DNA of 64,000 nt from Atlantibacter hermannii (GTDB taxonomy: Bacteria; Pseudomonadota; Gammaproteobacteria; Enterobacterales; Enterobacteriaceae), in NCBI GenBank assembly GCA_900635495.1, contig LR134136.1:868001-932000 (forward strand). Reading direction: 5' to 3'. Positions within the stretch are counted from its first letter, which is position 1; every line of letters starts with the position of its first letter. A program made the position numbers and the translations under genes. Positions 17,830 through 25,745 of this stretch are shown in pieces. Below the pieces are notes generated by a model, which searched no databases, was not told the origin of the DNA, and was given only the letters and a program-made list of their open reading frames with translations.

Positions 17830-17922
17830 CACGTATCGGCACATATTCCGGGGTGCCCTTTGGGGTCGGTAATATGGGATACGTGGAGGCATAACCCCAA
17901 CTTTTATATAGAGGTTTTAAAC
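17830..17922 (+). promoter_or_regulatory. rpsB 5' leader, S2 autoregulation element
   Basis: The untranslated leader before rpsB contains the conserved block with GGGGTGCCCTTTGGGGTCGG and the downstream GGAGGCATAACCCC segment. It can fold into hairpins through GGGG/CCCC pairing. In E. coli this leader mediates feedback repression of rpsB-tsf by S2. The near identity of this non-coding stretch to E. coli supports the same role here. GAGG lies 9-12 nt before the ATG. Confidence 0.8.
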
Positions 17923-18648
17923 ATGGCTACTGTTTCCATGCGCGACATGCTCAAGGCTGGTGTTCACTTCGGTCACCAGACCCGTTACTGGAACCCGAAA
18001 ATGAAGCCGTTCATCTTCGGTGCGCGTAACAAAGTTCACATCATCAACCTCGAGCAAACTGTACCGATGTTCAACGACGCCCTGGCTGAGCTGAACAAAA
18101 TTGCTGCTCGCAAAGGCAAAATCCTGTTCGTTGGTACCAAACGCGCTGCAAGCGAAGCGGTGAAAGAAGCTGCCGAAAGCTGCGACCAGTTCTTCGTAAA
18201 CCACCGCTGGTTGGGTGGCATGCTGACTAACTGGAAAACCGTTCGTCAGTCCATCAAACGCCTGAAAGATCTGGAAACTCAGTCTCAGGACGGTACTTTC
18301 GACAAGCTGACCAAGAAAGAAGCGCTGATGCGCACCCGTGAGCTGGAAAAACTGGAAAACAGCCTGGGCGGTATTAAAGACATGGGTGGCCTGCCGGACG
18401 CTCTGTTTGTAATCGATGCCGACCACGAGCACATCGCTATCAAAGAAGCAAACAACCTGGGTATCCCGGTATTTGCTATCGTTGATACCAACTCCGATCC
18501 GGATGGCGTTGATTTCGTTATCCCGGGTAACGACGATGCGATCCGTGCTGTTACTCTGTACCTGAACGCTGTAGCGACTACCGTTCGCGAAGCACGCTCT
18601 CAGGACCTGGCTTCTCAGGCTGAAGAAAGCTTTGTAGAAGCTGAATAA
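17923..18648 (+). CDS. rpsB: 30S ribosomal protein S2
   Basis: S2 is a late-assembling small-subunit protein needed for S1 binding and translation initiation. The 241 residues equal the E. coli length. Starting at 17923 gives MATVSMRDMLKAGVHFGHQT; the in-frame extension upstream falls in the regulatory leader. Signature stretches include TRYWNPKMKPFIFGARN and PDALFVIDADHEHIAI. It is co-transcribed with tsf through a partial terminator. Confidence 0.98.
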   Translation: MATVSMRDMLKAGVHFGHQTRYWNPKMKPFIFGARNKVHIINLEQTVPMFNDALAELNKIAARKGKILFVGTKRAASEAVKEAAESCDQFFVNHRWLGGMLTNWKTVRQSIKRLKDLETQSQDGTFDKLTKKEALMRTRELEKLENSLGGIKDMGGLPDALFVIDADHEHIAIKEANNLGIPVFAIVDTNSDPDGVDFVIPGNDDAIRAVTLYLNAVATTVREARSQDLASQAEESFVEAE

Positions 18649-18682
18649 TAAGGTTTTAGCCCTTATTTGAACGTGTATAGAT

Positions 18683-18707
18683 AGGGGCCTTTTTATGGCC
18701 CCTTTTT
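18683..18707 (+). terminator. rpsB-tsf intercistronic attenuator
   Basis: AGGGGCC (18683-18689) pairs with GGCCCCT (18697-18703), followed by a T run. The hairpin lies between two genes of one operon. As in E. coli it probably terminates only part of the transcripts, lowering tsf relative to rpsB. Confidence 0.8.
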
Positions 18708-18767
18708 CTCTTTTATATTTGCCTGGTCTCACCCACCGGGCAGATCAAATCTCCCGAGGATTTTAGA

Positions 18768-19619
18768 ATGGCTGAAATTACCGCATCCCTGGTAAAAGAG
18801 CTGCGTGAGCGTACTGGCGCAGGCATGATGGATTGCAAAAAAGCGCTGACTGAAGCTAACGGCGACATCGAGCTGGCAATCGAAAACATGCGTAAATCCG
18901 GCGCGATCAAAGCGGCGAAAAAAGCAGGCAACGTTGCAGCTGACGGCGTGATCATCACCAAGATCGACGGCAACTACGGCATCATTCTGGAAGTTAACTG
19001 CCAGACTGACTTCGTTGCTAAAGACGGTGGTTTCCAGGCATTTGCTAACAAAGTGCTGGACGCTGCGGTTGCAGGCAAAATCACTGATGTTGAAGTACTG
19101 AAAACTCAGTTCGAAGAAGAGCGTGTTGCGCTGGTTGCTAAAATCGGTGAGAACATCAACATCCGTCGCGTAGCTTCCCTGGAAGGCGACGTTCTGGGTT
19201 CTTACCAGCACGGCGCGCGTATCGGCGTTCTGGTTGCTGCTAAAGGCGCTGACGAAGAGCTGGTTAAACAGCTGGCTATGCACATCGCTGCAAGCAAGCC
19301 GGAATTCGTTAAGCCGGAAGATGTGTCTGCTGAAGTGGTAGAAAAAGAGTACCAGGTACAGCTGGACATCGCTATGCAGTCTGGCAAGCCGAAAGAAATC
19401 GCAGAGAAAATGGTTGAAGGCCGCATGAAGAAATTCACCGGCGAAGTTTCTCTGACTGGCCAGCCGTTCGTTATGGATCCGAGCAAATCTGTTGCTCAGC
19501 TGCTGAAAGAGCACAACGCTGACGTAACTGGCTTCATCCGCTTCGAAGTGGGCGAAGGCATCGAAAAAGTTGAGACTGACTTCGCAGCAGAAGTTGCTGC
19601 AATGTCCAAGCAGTCTTAA
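18768..19619 (+). CDS. tsf: Elongation factor Ts
   Basis: EF-Ts is the nucleotide exchange factor that reloads EF-Tu with GTP. The 283 residues match E. coli. The N-terminal EF-Tu contact motif TGAGMMDCKKAL is followed by the core and coiled-coil domains (VNCQTDFVAKD around 80). Codon use is strongly biased to preferred codons, as expected for a very abundant protein. CGAGGA precedes the ATG. Confidence 0.98.
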   Translation: MAEITASLVKELRERTGAGMMDCKKALTEANGDIELAIENMRKSGAIKAAKKAGNVAADGVIITKIDGNYGIILEVNCQTDFVAKDGGFQAFANKVLDAAVAGKITDVEVLKTQFEEERVALVAKIGENINIRRVASLEGDVLGSYQHGARIGVLVAAKGADEELVKQLAMHIAASKPEFVKPEDVSAEVVEKEYQVQLDIAMQSGKPKEIAEKMVEGRMKKFTGEVSLTGQPFVMDPSKSVAQLLKEHNADVTGFIRFEVGEGIEKVETDFAAEVAAMSKQS

Positions 19620-19628
19620 TGCAGTAAG

Positions 19629-19654
19629 GAGCCGCCTGAGGGCGGCTCTGTTTT
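19629..19654 (+). terminator. Terminator of rpsB-tsf
   Basis: GAGCCGCC (19629-19636) and GGCGGCTC (19641-19648) form a perfect 8-bp stem with a TGAG loop, followed by TGTTTT, 10 bp after the tsf stop. Confidence 0.9.
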
Positions 19655-19757
19655 ATCAGTTAGACATTCAGTTTGCTCCCAGTGCGTGCGAACTGAAAAG
19701 CGGCGTATTATGCCGCCTTCAAATTATCCCATTCGTTGACTGTTCCAGGAAAGAAAC

Positions 19758-20483
19758 ATGGCTACCAATGCAAAACCCGTCTATAAACGCATTCTGCTCA
19801 AACTGAGTGGCGAAGCGCTGCAAGGTGCAGAAGGCTTCGGTATTGATGCGAGCATACTGGACCGCATGGCGCAGGAAATTAAAGAGCTGGTTGAGCTCGG
19901 CGTTCAGGTCGGTGTGGTGATCGGTGGAGGTAACCTGTTCCGTGGCGCAGGTCTGGCGAAAGCGGGCATGAACCGTGTGGTCGGCGACCATATGGGTATG
20001 CTGGCGACAGTAATGAATGGTCTGGCGATGCGTGATGCACTGCACCGTGCGTATGTGAACGCCCGCCTGATGTCGGCGATCCCGCTGAACGGCGTGTGCG
20101 ATAACTATAGCTGGGCGGAAGCGATCAGCCTGCTGCGTAACAACCGTGTGGTGATCCTCTCTGCGGGCACCGGCAATCCTTTCTTTACCACTGATTCCGC
20201 AGCCTGCCTGCGCGGTATCGAAATCGAAGCTGATGTGGTTCTGAAAGCCACGAAAGTGGACGGCGTATTTTCCGCCGACCCGATGAAAGATCCGGCTGCC
20301 ACCCTGTACGAGCAATTAAGCTATCAGGAAGTGCTGGAAAGAGAATTGAAAGTGATGGACTTAGCGGCCTTTACGCTGGCCCGTGACCATAAAATGCCGA
20401 TTCGCGTGTTCAATATGAACAAGCCGGGCGCCCTGCGTCGGGTTGTAATGGGTGAAAAAGAAGGCACATTAATCACGGAATAA
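19758..20483 (+). CDS. pyrH: Uridylate kinase PyrH
   Basis: PyrH phosphorylates UMP to UDP in pyrimidine nucleotide synthesis. It is a hexameric amino-acid-kinase-fold enzyme, activated by GTP and inhibited by UTP. The 241 residues equal the E. coli length. The phosphate-binding lysine and glycine loop (RILLKLSGEAL), the VIGGGNLFRG motif and the LSAGTGNPFFTTD motif are present. AGGAAAG precedes the ATG at 19758. It sits between tsf and frr, as in E. coli. Confidence 0.98.
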   Translation: MATNAKPVYKRILLKLSGEALQGAEGFGIDASILDRMAQEIKELVELGVQVGVVIGGGNLFRGAGLAKAGMNRVVGDHMGMLATVMNGLAMRDALHRAYVNARLMSAIPLNGVCDNYSWAEAISLLRNNRVVILSAGTGNPFFTTDSAACLRGIEIEADVVLKATKVDGVFSADPMKDPAATLYEQLSYQEVLERELKVMDLAAFTLARDHKMPIRVFNMNKPGALRRVVMGEKEGTLITE

Positions 20484-20652
20484 TTTCCGTAAGCGACAAT
20501 TCCGGGTAAAATTCCATTTCATTGTCGGTTCAGTTGGCGGATTATCTGCCGGGTGCCATGAATTAATCGGGCTATACTTATCACACTGCGTTTCACGTCG
20601 TCAGGCAAGCATGTGTGGCCTGCCCAACAATCAGTTTTCAAGGACTCGTAAC

Positions 20653-21210
20653 GTGATTAGCGAAATCAAAAAAGATGCTGAAGTGCGTATGGAAAAATGC
20701 GTCGAAGCATTCAAAAACCAAATCAGCAAAATCCGTACTGGCCGTGCTTCCCCAAGCCTGCTGGATGGTATTATCGTTGAATACTATGGCACGCCAACGC
20801 CACTGCGTCAGCTGGCGAGCGTCACTGTGGAAGACACCCGTACCCTGAAGATCAACGTATTTGATCGTTCAATGGGCCCGGCGGTTGAGAAAGCGATCAT
20901 GGCCTCTGATCTTGGTCTGAATCCAAGTTCTGCAGGTTCTGACATTCGCGTTCCGCTGCCGCCGCTGACGGAAGAACGCCGTAAAGATCTGATTAAAGTC
21001 GTGCGCGGTGAAGCCGAGCAGGCGCGTGTTGCGGTACGTAACGTACGTCGCGATGCCAACGATAAAGTGAAAGCGCTGCTGAAAGATAAAGAAATCAGCG
21101 AAGATGATGACCGCCGCTCTCAGGACGACGTTCAGAAAGCTACTGATGCCGCTATCAAGAAAGTAGATGCCGCACTGGCAGAGAAAGAAACTGAATTAAT
21201 GCAGTTCTGA
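20653..21210 (+). CDS. frr: Ribosome recycling factor
   Basis: RRF works with EF-G to split post-termination ribosomes and is essential. The 185-residue protein matches E. coli. The start codon is GTG at 20653 (MISEIKKDAEVRMEKC), with AAGGA upstream; an upstream ATG at 20611 in the same frame is not supported. Recognisable stretches are KIRTGRASPSLLDGI and the C-terminal helix ending ETELMQF. Confidence 0.97.
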   Translation: MISEIKKDAEVRMEKCVEAFKNQISKIRTGRASPSLLDGIIVEYYGTPTPLRQLASVTVEDTRTLKINVFDRSMGPAVEKAIMASDLGLNPSSAGSDIRVPLPPLTEERRKDLIKVVRGEAEQARVAVRNVRRDANDKVKALLKDKEISEDDDRRSQDDVQKATDAAIKKVDAALAEKETELMQF

Positions 21211-21229
21211 TTCTCGCTTTGCGAATGTG

Positions 21230-21277
21230 AACGCCGTACAGGAAAGCCGCATAGCGGTATTTTCTTACGGCGTTTTG
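21230..21277 (+). terminator. Terminator of frr
   Basis: AACGCCGTA (21230-21238) pairs with TACGGCGTT (21266-21274), and a smaller inner hairpin CCGC/GCGG lies at 21247-21257. A short T tract follows. Confidence 0.75.
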
Positions 21278-21335
21278 CATTTAGACCACGTGTTACTTGC
21301 GTGATGACTTTTCCTTTTCCCTCACCGAGCGCCTG

Positions 21336-22532
21336 ATGAAGCATTTGACCATTCTTGGCTCTACCGGATCTATCGGTTGCAGCACTCTTGACGTTGTTCG
21401 CCACAATCCCCAACAGTTTGTCGTCACCGCGCTGGTGGCTGGCAAAAACGTAACGCGTATGGCTGAACAGTGCCTGGAATTCTCCCCCCGTTTTGCGGTA
21501 ATGGATGACGAAGCCAGCGCTCAGGCGTTGAAATCACTGTTACGTGATAAGGGGAGCGAGACCGAGGTGCTTTCCGGGCGTGAAGCTGCGTGTGATATGG
21601 CTGCGCTGGATGAGGTCGATCAGGTGATGGCGGCCATTGTCGGCGCGGCCGGTTTATTACCCACCCTTGCGGCCATCCGCGCCGGAAAAGCGATTTTACT
21701 GGCGAACAAAGAGTCGCTGGTGACTTGCGGACGGCTGTTTATGGATGCGGTGAAGCAGAGCGGCGCCCGTCTGTTGCCGGTGGACAGCGAACACAACGCC
21801 ATTTTTCAGAGTTTACCGGAAACAATCCAACGTCAGCTGGGTTACGCTGACCTCGAAGAAAATGGCATCTCGTCCATTATTCTTACCGGGTCGGGCGGAC
21901 CGTTTCGTGAAACCGCACTGGCTGAACTGGCGGCTATGACGCCGGATCAAGCCTGTCGGCATCCGAACTGGTCAATGGGGCGCAAAATCTCCGTTGATTC
22001 CGCCACGATGATGAACAAAGGTCTCGAATATATTGAAGCCCGCTGGTTGTTCAATGCGCCAGCCAGCCGTATGGAAGTGCTGATTCATCCACAATCTGTG
22101 ATTCATTCGATGGTGCGCTATATGGATGGCAGTGTGCTCGCGCAATTAGGCGAGCCTGACATGCGTACGCCCATCGCGCATACCATGGCATGGCCGGCGC
22201 GGGTTAAATCCGGTGTAAAACACCTGGATTTTTGTAAGGCGGGTCCGCTGAGTTTTATCGAGCCAGACTACCAGCGTTATCCCTGCCTCAAACTGGCCAT
22301 GGACGCGTTTGAACAGGGCCAGGCGTCAACCACGACGCTCAACGCCGCGAATGAAGTGACCGTGCAGGCCTTCCTCGATCAGCGTATCCGGTTTACGGAT
22401 ATCGCCGCGCTGAATGCCCGGGTATTGAGCATGATAGCCTTGACGGAGCCGACCAGCGTTGACGACGTTTTAGGGGTTGATGAGGAAGCGCGCAGGGTTG
22501 CGCATCAGGAAGTGATGCGCTTCGCAAGCTGA
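21336..22532 (+). CDS. dxr: 1-deoxy-D-xylulose 5-phosphate reductoisomerase Dxr (IspC)
   Basis: Dxr makes 2-C-methyl-D-erythritol 4-phosphate with NADPH, the committed step of the MEP isoprenoid pathway and the target of fosmidomycin. The 398 residues match E. coli. The NADPH loop GSTGSIGCSTLDVV is near residue 7, and the metal and substrate motifs are LANKESLVT, VDSEHNAIFQ and MGRKISVDSATMMNKGLE. The start at 21336 gives MKHLTILGSTGS; an upstream in-frame start (21297) would add a non-conserved leader. Its product feeds UppS just downstream. Confidence 0.97.
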   Translation: MKHLTILGSTGSIGCSTLDVVRHNPQQFVVTALVAGKNVTRMAEQCLEFSPRFAVMDDEASAQALKSLLRDKGSETEVLSGREAACDMAALDEVDQVMAAIVGAAGLLPTLAAIRAGKAILLANKESLVTCGRLFMDAVKQSGARLLPVDSEHNAIFQSLPETIQRQLGYADLEENGISSIILTGSGGPFRETALAELAAMTPDQACRHPNWSMGRKISVDSATMMNKGLEYIEARWLFNAPASRMEVLIHPQSVIHSMVRYMDGSVLAQLGEPDMRTPIAHTMAWPARVKSGVKHLDFCKAGPLSFIEPDYQRYPCLKLAMDAFEQGQASTTTLNAANEVTVQAFLDQRIRFTDIAALNARVLSMIALTEPTSVDDVLGVDEEARRVAHQEVMRFAS

Positions 22533-22562
22533 TGATTATTCATCCCGTGAGGGCCATGTTAT

Positions 22563-22591
22563 TTGTTAGCGTCTGGCTTCAGTGATATAGT
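22563..22591 (+). promoter_or_regulatory. Sigma-70 promoter upstream of uppS
   Basis: TTGTTA (22563-22568) and TATAGT (22586-22591) are separated by 17 bp, with a TGA extended -10 at 22583-22585. It lies in the 188-bp gap after dxr and would drive uppS-cdsA-rseP and possibly genes beyond. Confidence 0.65.
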
Positions 22592-22635
22592 CTGCGCCAC
22601 CCTAACTGGGGGTAAAAGGCTGTAAAAGCCGGGTT

Positions 22636-22659
22636 CGCCGTGGTCAACACGGCGTTTTT
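22636..22659 (+). terminator. Hairpin with T tract upstream of uppS
   Basis: CGCCGTG (22636-22642) and CACGGCG (22648-22654) are followed by TTTTT. It follows the dxr stop by about 100 bp but lies downstream of the likely uppS promoter, so it may also attenuate transcription into uppS. Confidence 0.65.
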
Positions 22660-22720
22660 GTGTAGAGGCTTCAGTATTTCTGAGTACCGTTTACTCCTTA
22701 TCGGGGAAAAAGAACGCGTT

Positions 22721-23479
22721 ATGTTGTCTGCGAATCAACCAGTAAACGAAAGTCTGCCTGCTTCAGGGGCGCGCCACGTCGCTATTATTATGGATGGCAA
22801 CGGGCGCTGGGCTAAAAGGCAAGGAAAAATCCGCGCCTTCGGCCACAAAGCGGGGGCGAAGTCGGTTCGCCGTGCTGTTTCGTTTGCTGCGAATCATGGT
22901 ATCGATGCGCTGACTCTTTATGCGTTCAGCAGTGAAAACTGGAATCGACCGGCTCAGGAAGTGACGGCCCTGATGGAGCTTTTTGTCTGGGCATTAGATA
23001 GTGAAGTCAAGAACTTGCATCGTCATAATGTCCGCTTGCGCATCATCGGTGACATCAGTCGATTCAACTCTCGTCTGCAAGAGCGTATTCATAAAGCCGA
23101 AGCGTTAACCAGTAAAAATACCGGCCTTACGCTCAACATCGCCGCGAATTATGGCGGACGTTGGGATATTATTCAGGGAGTGCGGCGTTTAGCTGAGCAA
23201 GTGCAGGAAGGGCTTTTACGCCCTGACCAGATTAATGAAGATGTGCTCAGCGAGCAGATCTGCATGCATGAGCTGGCTCCCGTTGATTTAGTGATTAGGA
23301 CAGGGGGAGAGCATCGTATCAGTAACTTTCTGATATGGCAGATTGCCTATGCGGAACTTTATTTCACCGATGTTCTTTGGCCTGATTTTGATGAACAAGA
23401 CTTTGAAGGTGCATTGAATGCCTTTGCCAATCGTGAGCGTCGATTTGGTGGGACTGTGTCCGGTGACAATGAAGCCTGA
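22721..23479 (+). CDS. uppS: Undecaprenyl diphosphate synthase UppS (IspU)
   Basis: UppS is a cis-prenyltransferase that extends farnesyl diphosphate with eight isopentenyl units to make the C55 lipid carrier for peptidoglycan, LPS O-antigen and other envelope glycans. The 252 residues (253 in E. coli) contain the catalytic aspartate in IIMDGNGRWAK (about residue 25), the SSENWNRP motif, and the IRTGGEHRISNFLIWQ and FDEQDFE motifs. ATG at 22721 matches the second methionine of the E. coli protein. The in-frame extension to 22640 is not conserved and crosses the T-tract hairpin. Confidence 0.96.
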   Translation: MLSANQPVNESLPASGARHVAIIMDGNGRWAKRQGKIRAFGHKAGAKSVRRAVSFAANHGIDALTLYAFSSENWNRPAQEVTALMELFVWALDSEVKNLHRHNVRLRIIGDISRFNSRLQERIHKAEALTSKNTGLTLNIAANYGGRWDIIQGVRRLAEQVQEGLLRPDQINEDVLSEQICMHELAPVDLVIRTGGEHRISNFLIWQIAYAELYFTDVLWPDFDEQDFEGALNAFANRERRFGGTVSGDNEA

Positions 23480-23491
23480 TGGGGGTAGCTT

Positions 23492-24350
23492 TTGCTGAAG
23501 TATCGCCTGATTTCTGCTTTCATTTTAATTCCGGTTGTCATTGCCGCACTGTTTTTATTGCCGCTGATTGGCTTCGCCATCACCACTCTGGTGGTGTGTA
23601 TGCTCGCGGCATGGGAATGGGGGGCAACTGAGCGGGTTTGTTAACCGTTCGCAACGGGTATGGTTGGCGGTCCTTTGTGGCCTGCTGCTTTCACTGATGC
23701 TATTCACGCTGCCGGAGTATTATCACAGTACCGATATTGCTGTCGTGCAGGGCTCGTTATGGCTTTCCATGTTCTGGTGGCTCGCCGCACTGGTGTTGGT
23801 ATTGCTTTATCCTGCTTCCGCAGCATTCTGGCGACGTTCTAAAGGATTACGTCTGGCTTTCGGTCTGATGACCATCGTGCCATTCTTTTGGGGCATGGTG
23901 GCGCTACGTGGCTGGCATTATGATACCAATCACTATTATGGCGCGGTTTGGCTGCTGTACGTGATGATTCTGGTATGGGGCGCGGATTCGGGCGCCTATA
24001 TGTTTGGCAAACTCTTTGGCAAACATAAACTGGCACCTAAAGTCTCGCCTGGTAAAACCTGGCAGGGCTTTATCGGCGGGTTGTTTACCGCAGCGATCAT
24101 CTCCTGGATTTACGGTGAAGTCGTGAATCTGGAGGTCGCGCCGTCAACGCTGCTGATCTGCTCGGTGGTTGCCGCGCTCGCCTCTGTGCTGGGCGATTTA
24201 ACGGAAAGTATGTTTAAACGCGAAGCGGGAATTAAAGACAGCGGAAATCTGATCCCGGGTCATGGCGGTATACTCGATCGCATTGACAGCCTGACGGCTG
24301 CCGTGCCGGTATTCGCATGCCTGATGCTGTTAGTATTCAGAACGATTTAA
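23492..24350 (+). CDS. cdsA: Phosphatidate cytidylyltransferase CdsA, interrupted by +1 base in a G run
   Basis: CdsA makes CDP-diacylglycerol from phosphatidate and CTP, the precursor of all major phospholipids, in the inner membrane. It is essential. Translation from TTG at 23492 (LKYRLISAF, as in E. coli) runs into a stop after GCATGGGAATGG followed by a G run. The run at 23619-23624 has six G where five would read WEWGQLSG and join the long downstream frame. That frame carries the membrane segments and the signature with GDLTESMFKREAGIKDSG and PGHGGILDRIDS. With one G removed the protein has 285 residues, exactly the E. coli length. An essential gene with a one-base homopolymer insertion is most likely a sequencing error. 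Confidence 0.92.
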
Positions 24351-24361
24351 TGGAATAAACT

Positions 24362-25714
24362 ATGCTGAGCATACTCTGGAATTTGGCTGCTTTTATCATC
24401 GCACTGGGTGTGCTTATTACCGTGCATGAATTCGGCCATTTCTGGGTAGCTCGCAAAGCCGGCGTTCGCGTTGAGCGTTTTTCTATCGGTTTCGGTAAAG
24501 CGCTATGGCGACGTAACGATCGCCATGGCACTGAATTTGTCATCGCCGCTATCCCTTTAGGGGGATATGTCAAAATGCTGGACGAGCGCGTTGAACCGGT
24601 GCTCCCGGAGATGCGCCACCAGGCCTTCAACAATAAAACCGTCGGTCAGCGCGCCGCTATCATCGCAGCAGGGCCCGTTGCCAATTTCCTGTTCGCGATT
24701 GTGGCTTACTGGTTGGTTTTCATGCTGGGCGTGCCCAGTGTCAAACCTGTCATTGATGAAATAACACCCAACTCTATCGCCGCGCAGGCACAAATTGCGC
24801 CTGGGACGGAACTTAAATCCGTTGAGGGTATCGAAACGCCTGACTGGGATAGTGTTCGTCTGGCGCTTGTCGCAAAGATCGGCGATGACAGCGTAACGGT
24901 GGGCGTGGGTCCTTTCGGTAGCCAGCAGCAGAATACCCGGACGCTGGATCTTAAGAACTGGCATTTCGAACCCGATAAAGAAGATCCCGTGACTTCACTG
25001 GGCATCCGTCCGCGTGGGCCGAAAGTCGAACCGGTGCTGGCGGAAGTTCAGCCAGAATCTGCGGCCAGCAAAGCGGGTTTGCAAGCCGGCGACAGGATCG
25101 TTAAAGTCGATGGTCAGCCGTTAGCGAACTGGATGGCGTTTGTCACTCAGGTTCGTGACAATCCGGCTCAGCCGCTGAAGGTTGAAGTAGAACGGCAGGG
25201 GAGTCCCTTGTCATTAACCCTGATTCCGGATACAAAAACCGATAATGGGAAGGCGGAAGGCTTCGCTGGCGTAGTGCCAAAAGTGATCCCTCTGCCAGAA
25301 GAGTATAAAACAGTGCGCCAGTATGGGCCGTTTGCCGCTATCATCGAAGCCACGGATAAAACCTGGCAGTTGATGAAGCTAACGGTCAATATGCTGGGGA
25401 AATTGATAACCGGTGATGTCAAACTGAACAACCTCAGTGGGCCAATTTCGATTGCTCAGGGGGCAGGGATGTCAGCGGAGTATGGGTTGATCTATTACCT
25501 GATGTTCCTGGCGCTTATCAGCGTGAACTTAGGGATAATCAATCTGTTCCCGTTACCCGTTTTGGACGGTGGGCATTTGCTCTTTTTAGCCATAGAAAAG
25601 CTGAAGGGCGGGCCGGTTTCCGAGCGAGTTCAAGACTTTAGTTATCGCATTGGCTCAATATTGCTGGTGCTGTTAATGGGGCTTGCACTTTTCAATGATT
25701 TCTCTCGGTTATAG
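24362..25714 (+). CDS. rseP: Site-2 intramembrane zinc protease RseP
   Basis: RseP makes the second cut in the anti-sigma factor RseA after DegS, releasing sigma-E, and also clears signal-peptide remnants. The 450 residues match E. coli. The zinc motif HEFGH (His22, Glu23, His26) is in the first membrane segment, and the third ligand is in LPVLDGGHL (about Asp402). Two periplasmic PDZ domains lie between (about 115-310). It starts 11 bp after cdsA and is followed 31 bp later by bamA. This links it physically to the sigma-E regulated outer-membrane biogenesis genes. Confidence 0.97.
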   Translation: MLSILWNLAAFIIALGVLITVHEFGHFWVARKAGVRVERFSIGFGKALWRRNDRHGTEFVIAAIPLGGYVKMLDERVEPVLPEMRHQAFNNKTVGQRAAIIAAGPVANFLFAIVAYWLVFMLGVPSVKPVIDEITPNSIAAQAQIAPGTELKSVEGIETPDWDSVRLALVAKIGDDSVTVGVGPFGSQQQNTRTLDLKNWHFEPDKEDPVTSLGIRPRGPKVEPVLAEVQPESAASKAGLQAGDRIVKVDGQPLANWMAFVTQVRDNPAQPLKVEVERQGSPLSLTLIPDTKTDNGKAEGFAGVVPKVIPLPEEYKTVRQYGPFAAIIEATDKTWQLMKLTVNMLGKLITGDVKLNNLSGPISIAQGAGMSAEYGLIYYLMFLALISVNLGIINLFPLPVLDGGHLLFLAIEKLKGGPVSERVQDFSYRIGSILLVLLMGLALFNDFSRL

Positions 25715-25745
25715 AGAGCCAGGTTAGGAAGAGCGCATTACAACG

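Larger units (their letters stand above)
17604..17922. promoter_or_regulatory. Divergent map-rpsB intergenic region
   Basis: This 319-bp gap between the map and rpsB starts contains no credible gene. It holds the rpsB promoter (17724-17753) and the structured rpsB leader (from about 17830). The map-proximal 100 bp is AT-rich and presumably carries the map promoter, which I could not pin to a clear -35/-10 pair. Confidence 0.7.

Noticed and set aside
20494..20527. CGACAAT/ATTGTCG inverted repeat after pyrH as a terminator
   Set aside because: The arms are only 7 bp, the loop is 20 nt and no T tract follows, so support is too weak to list.
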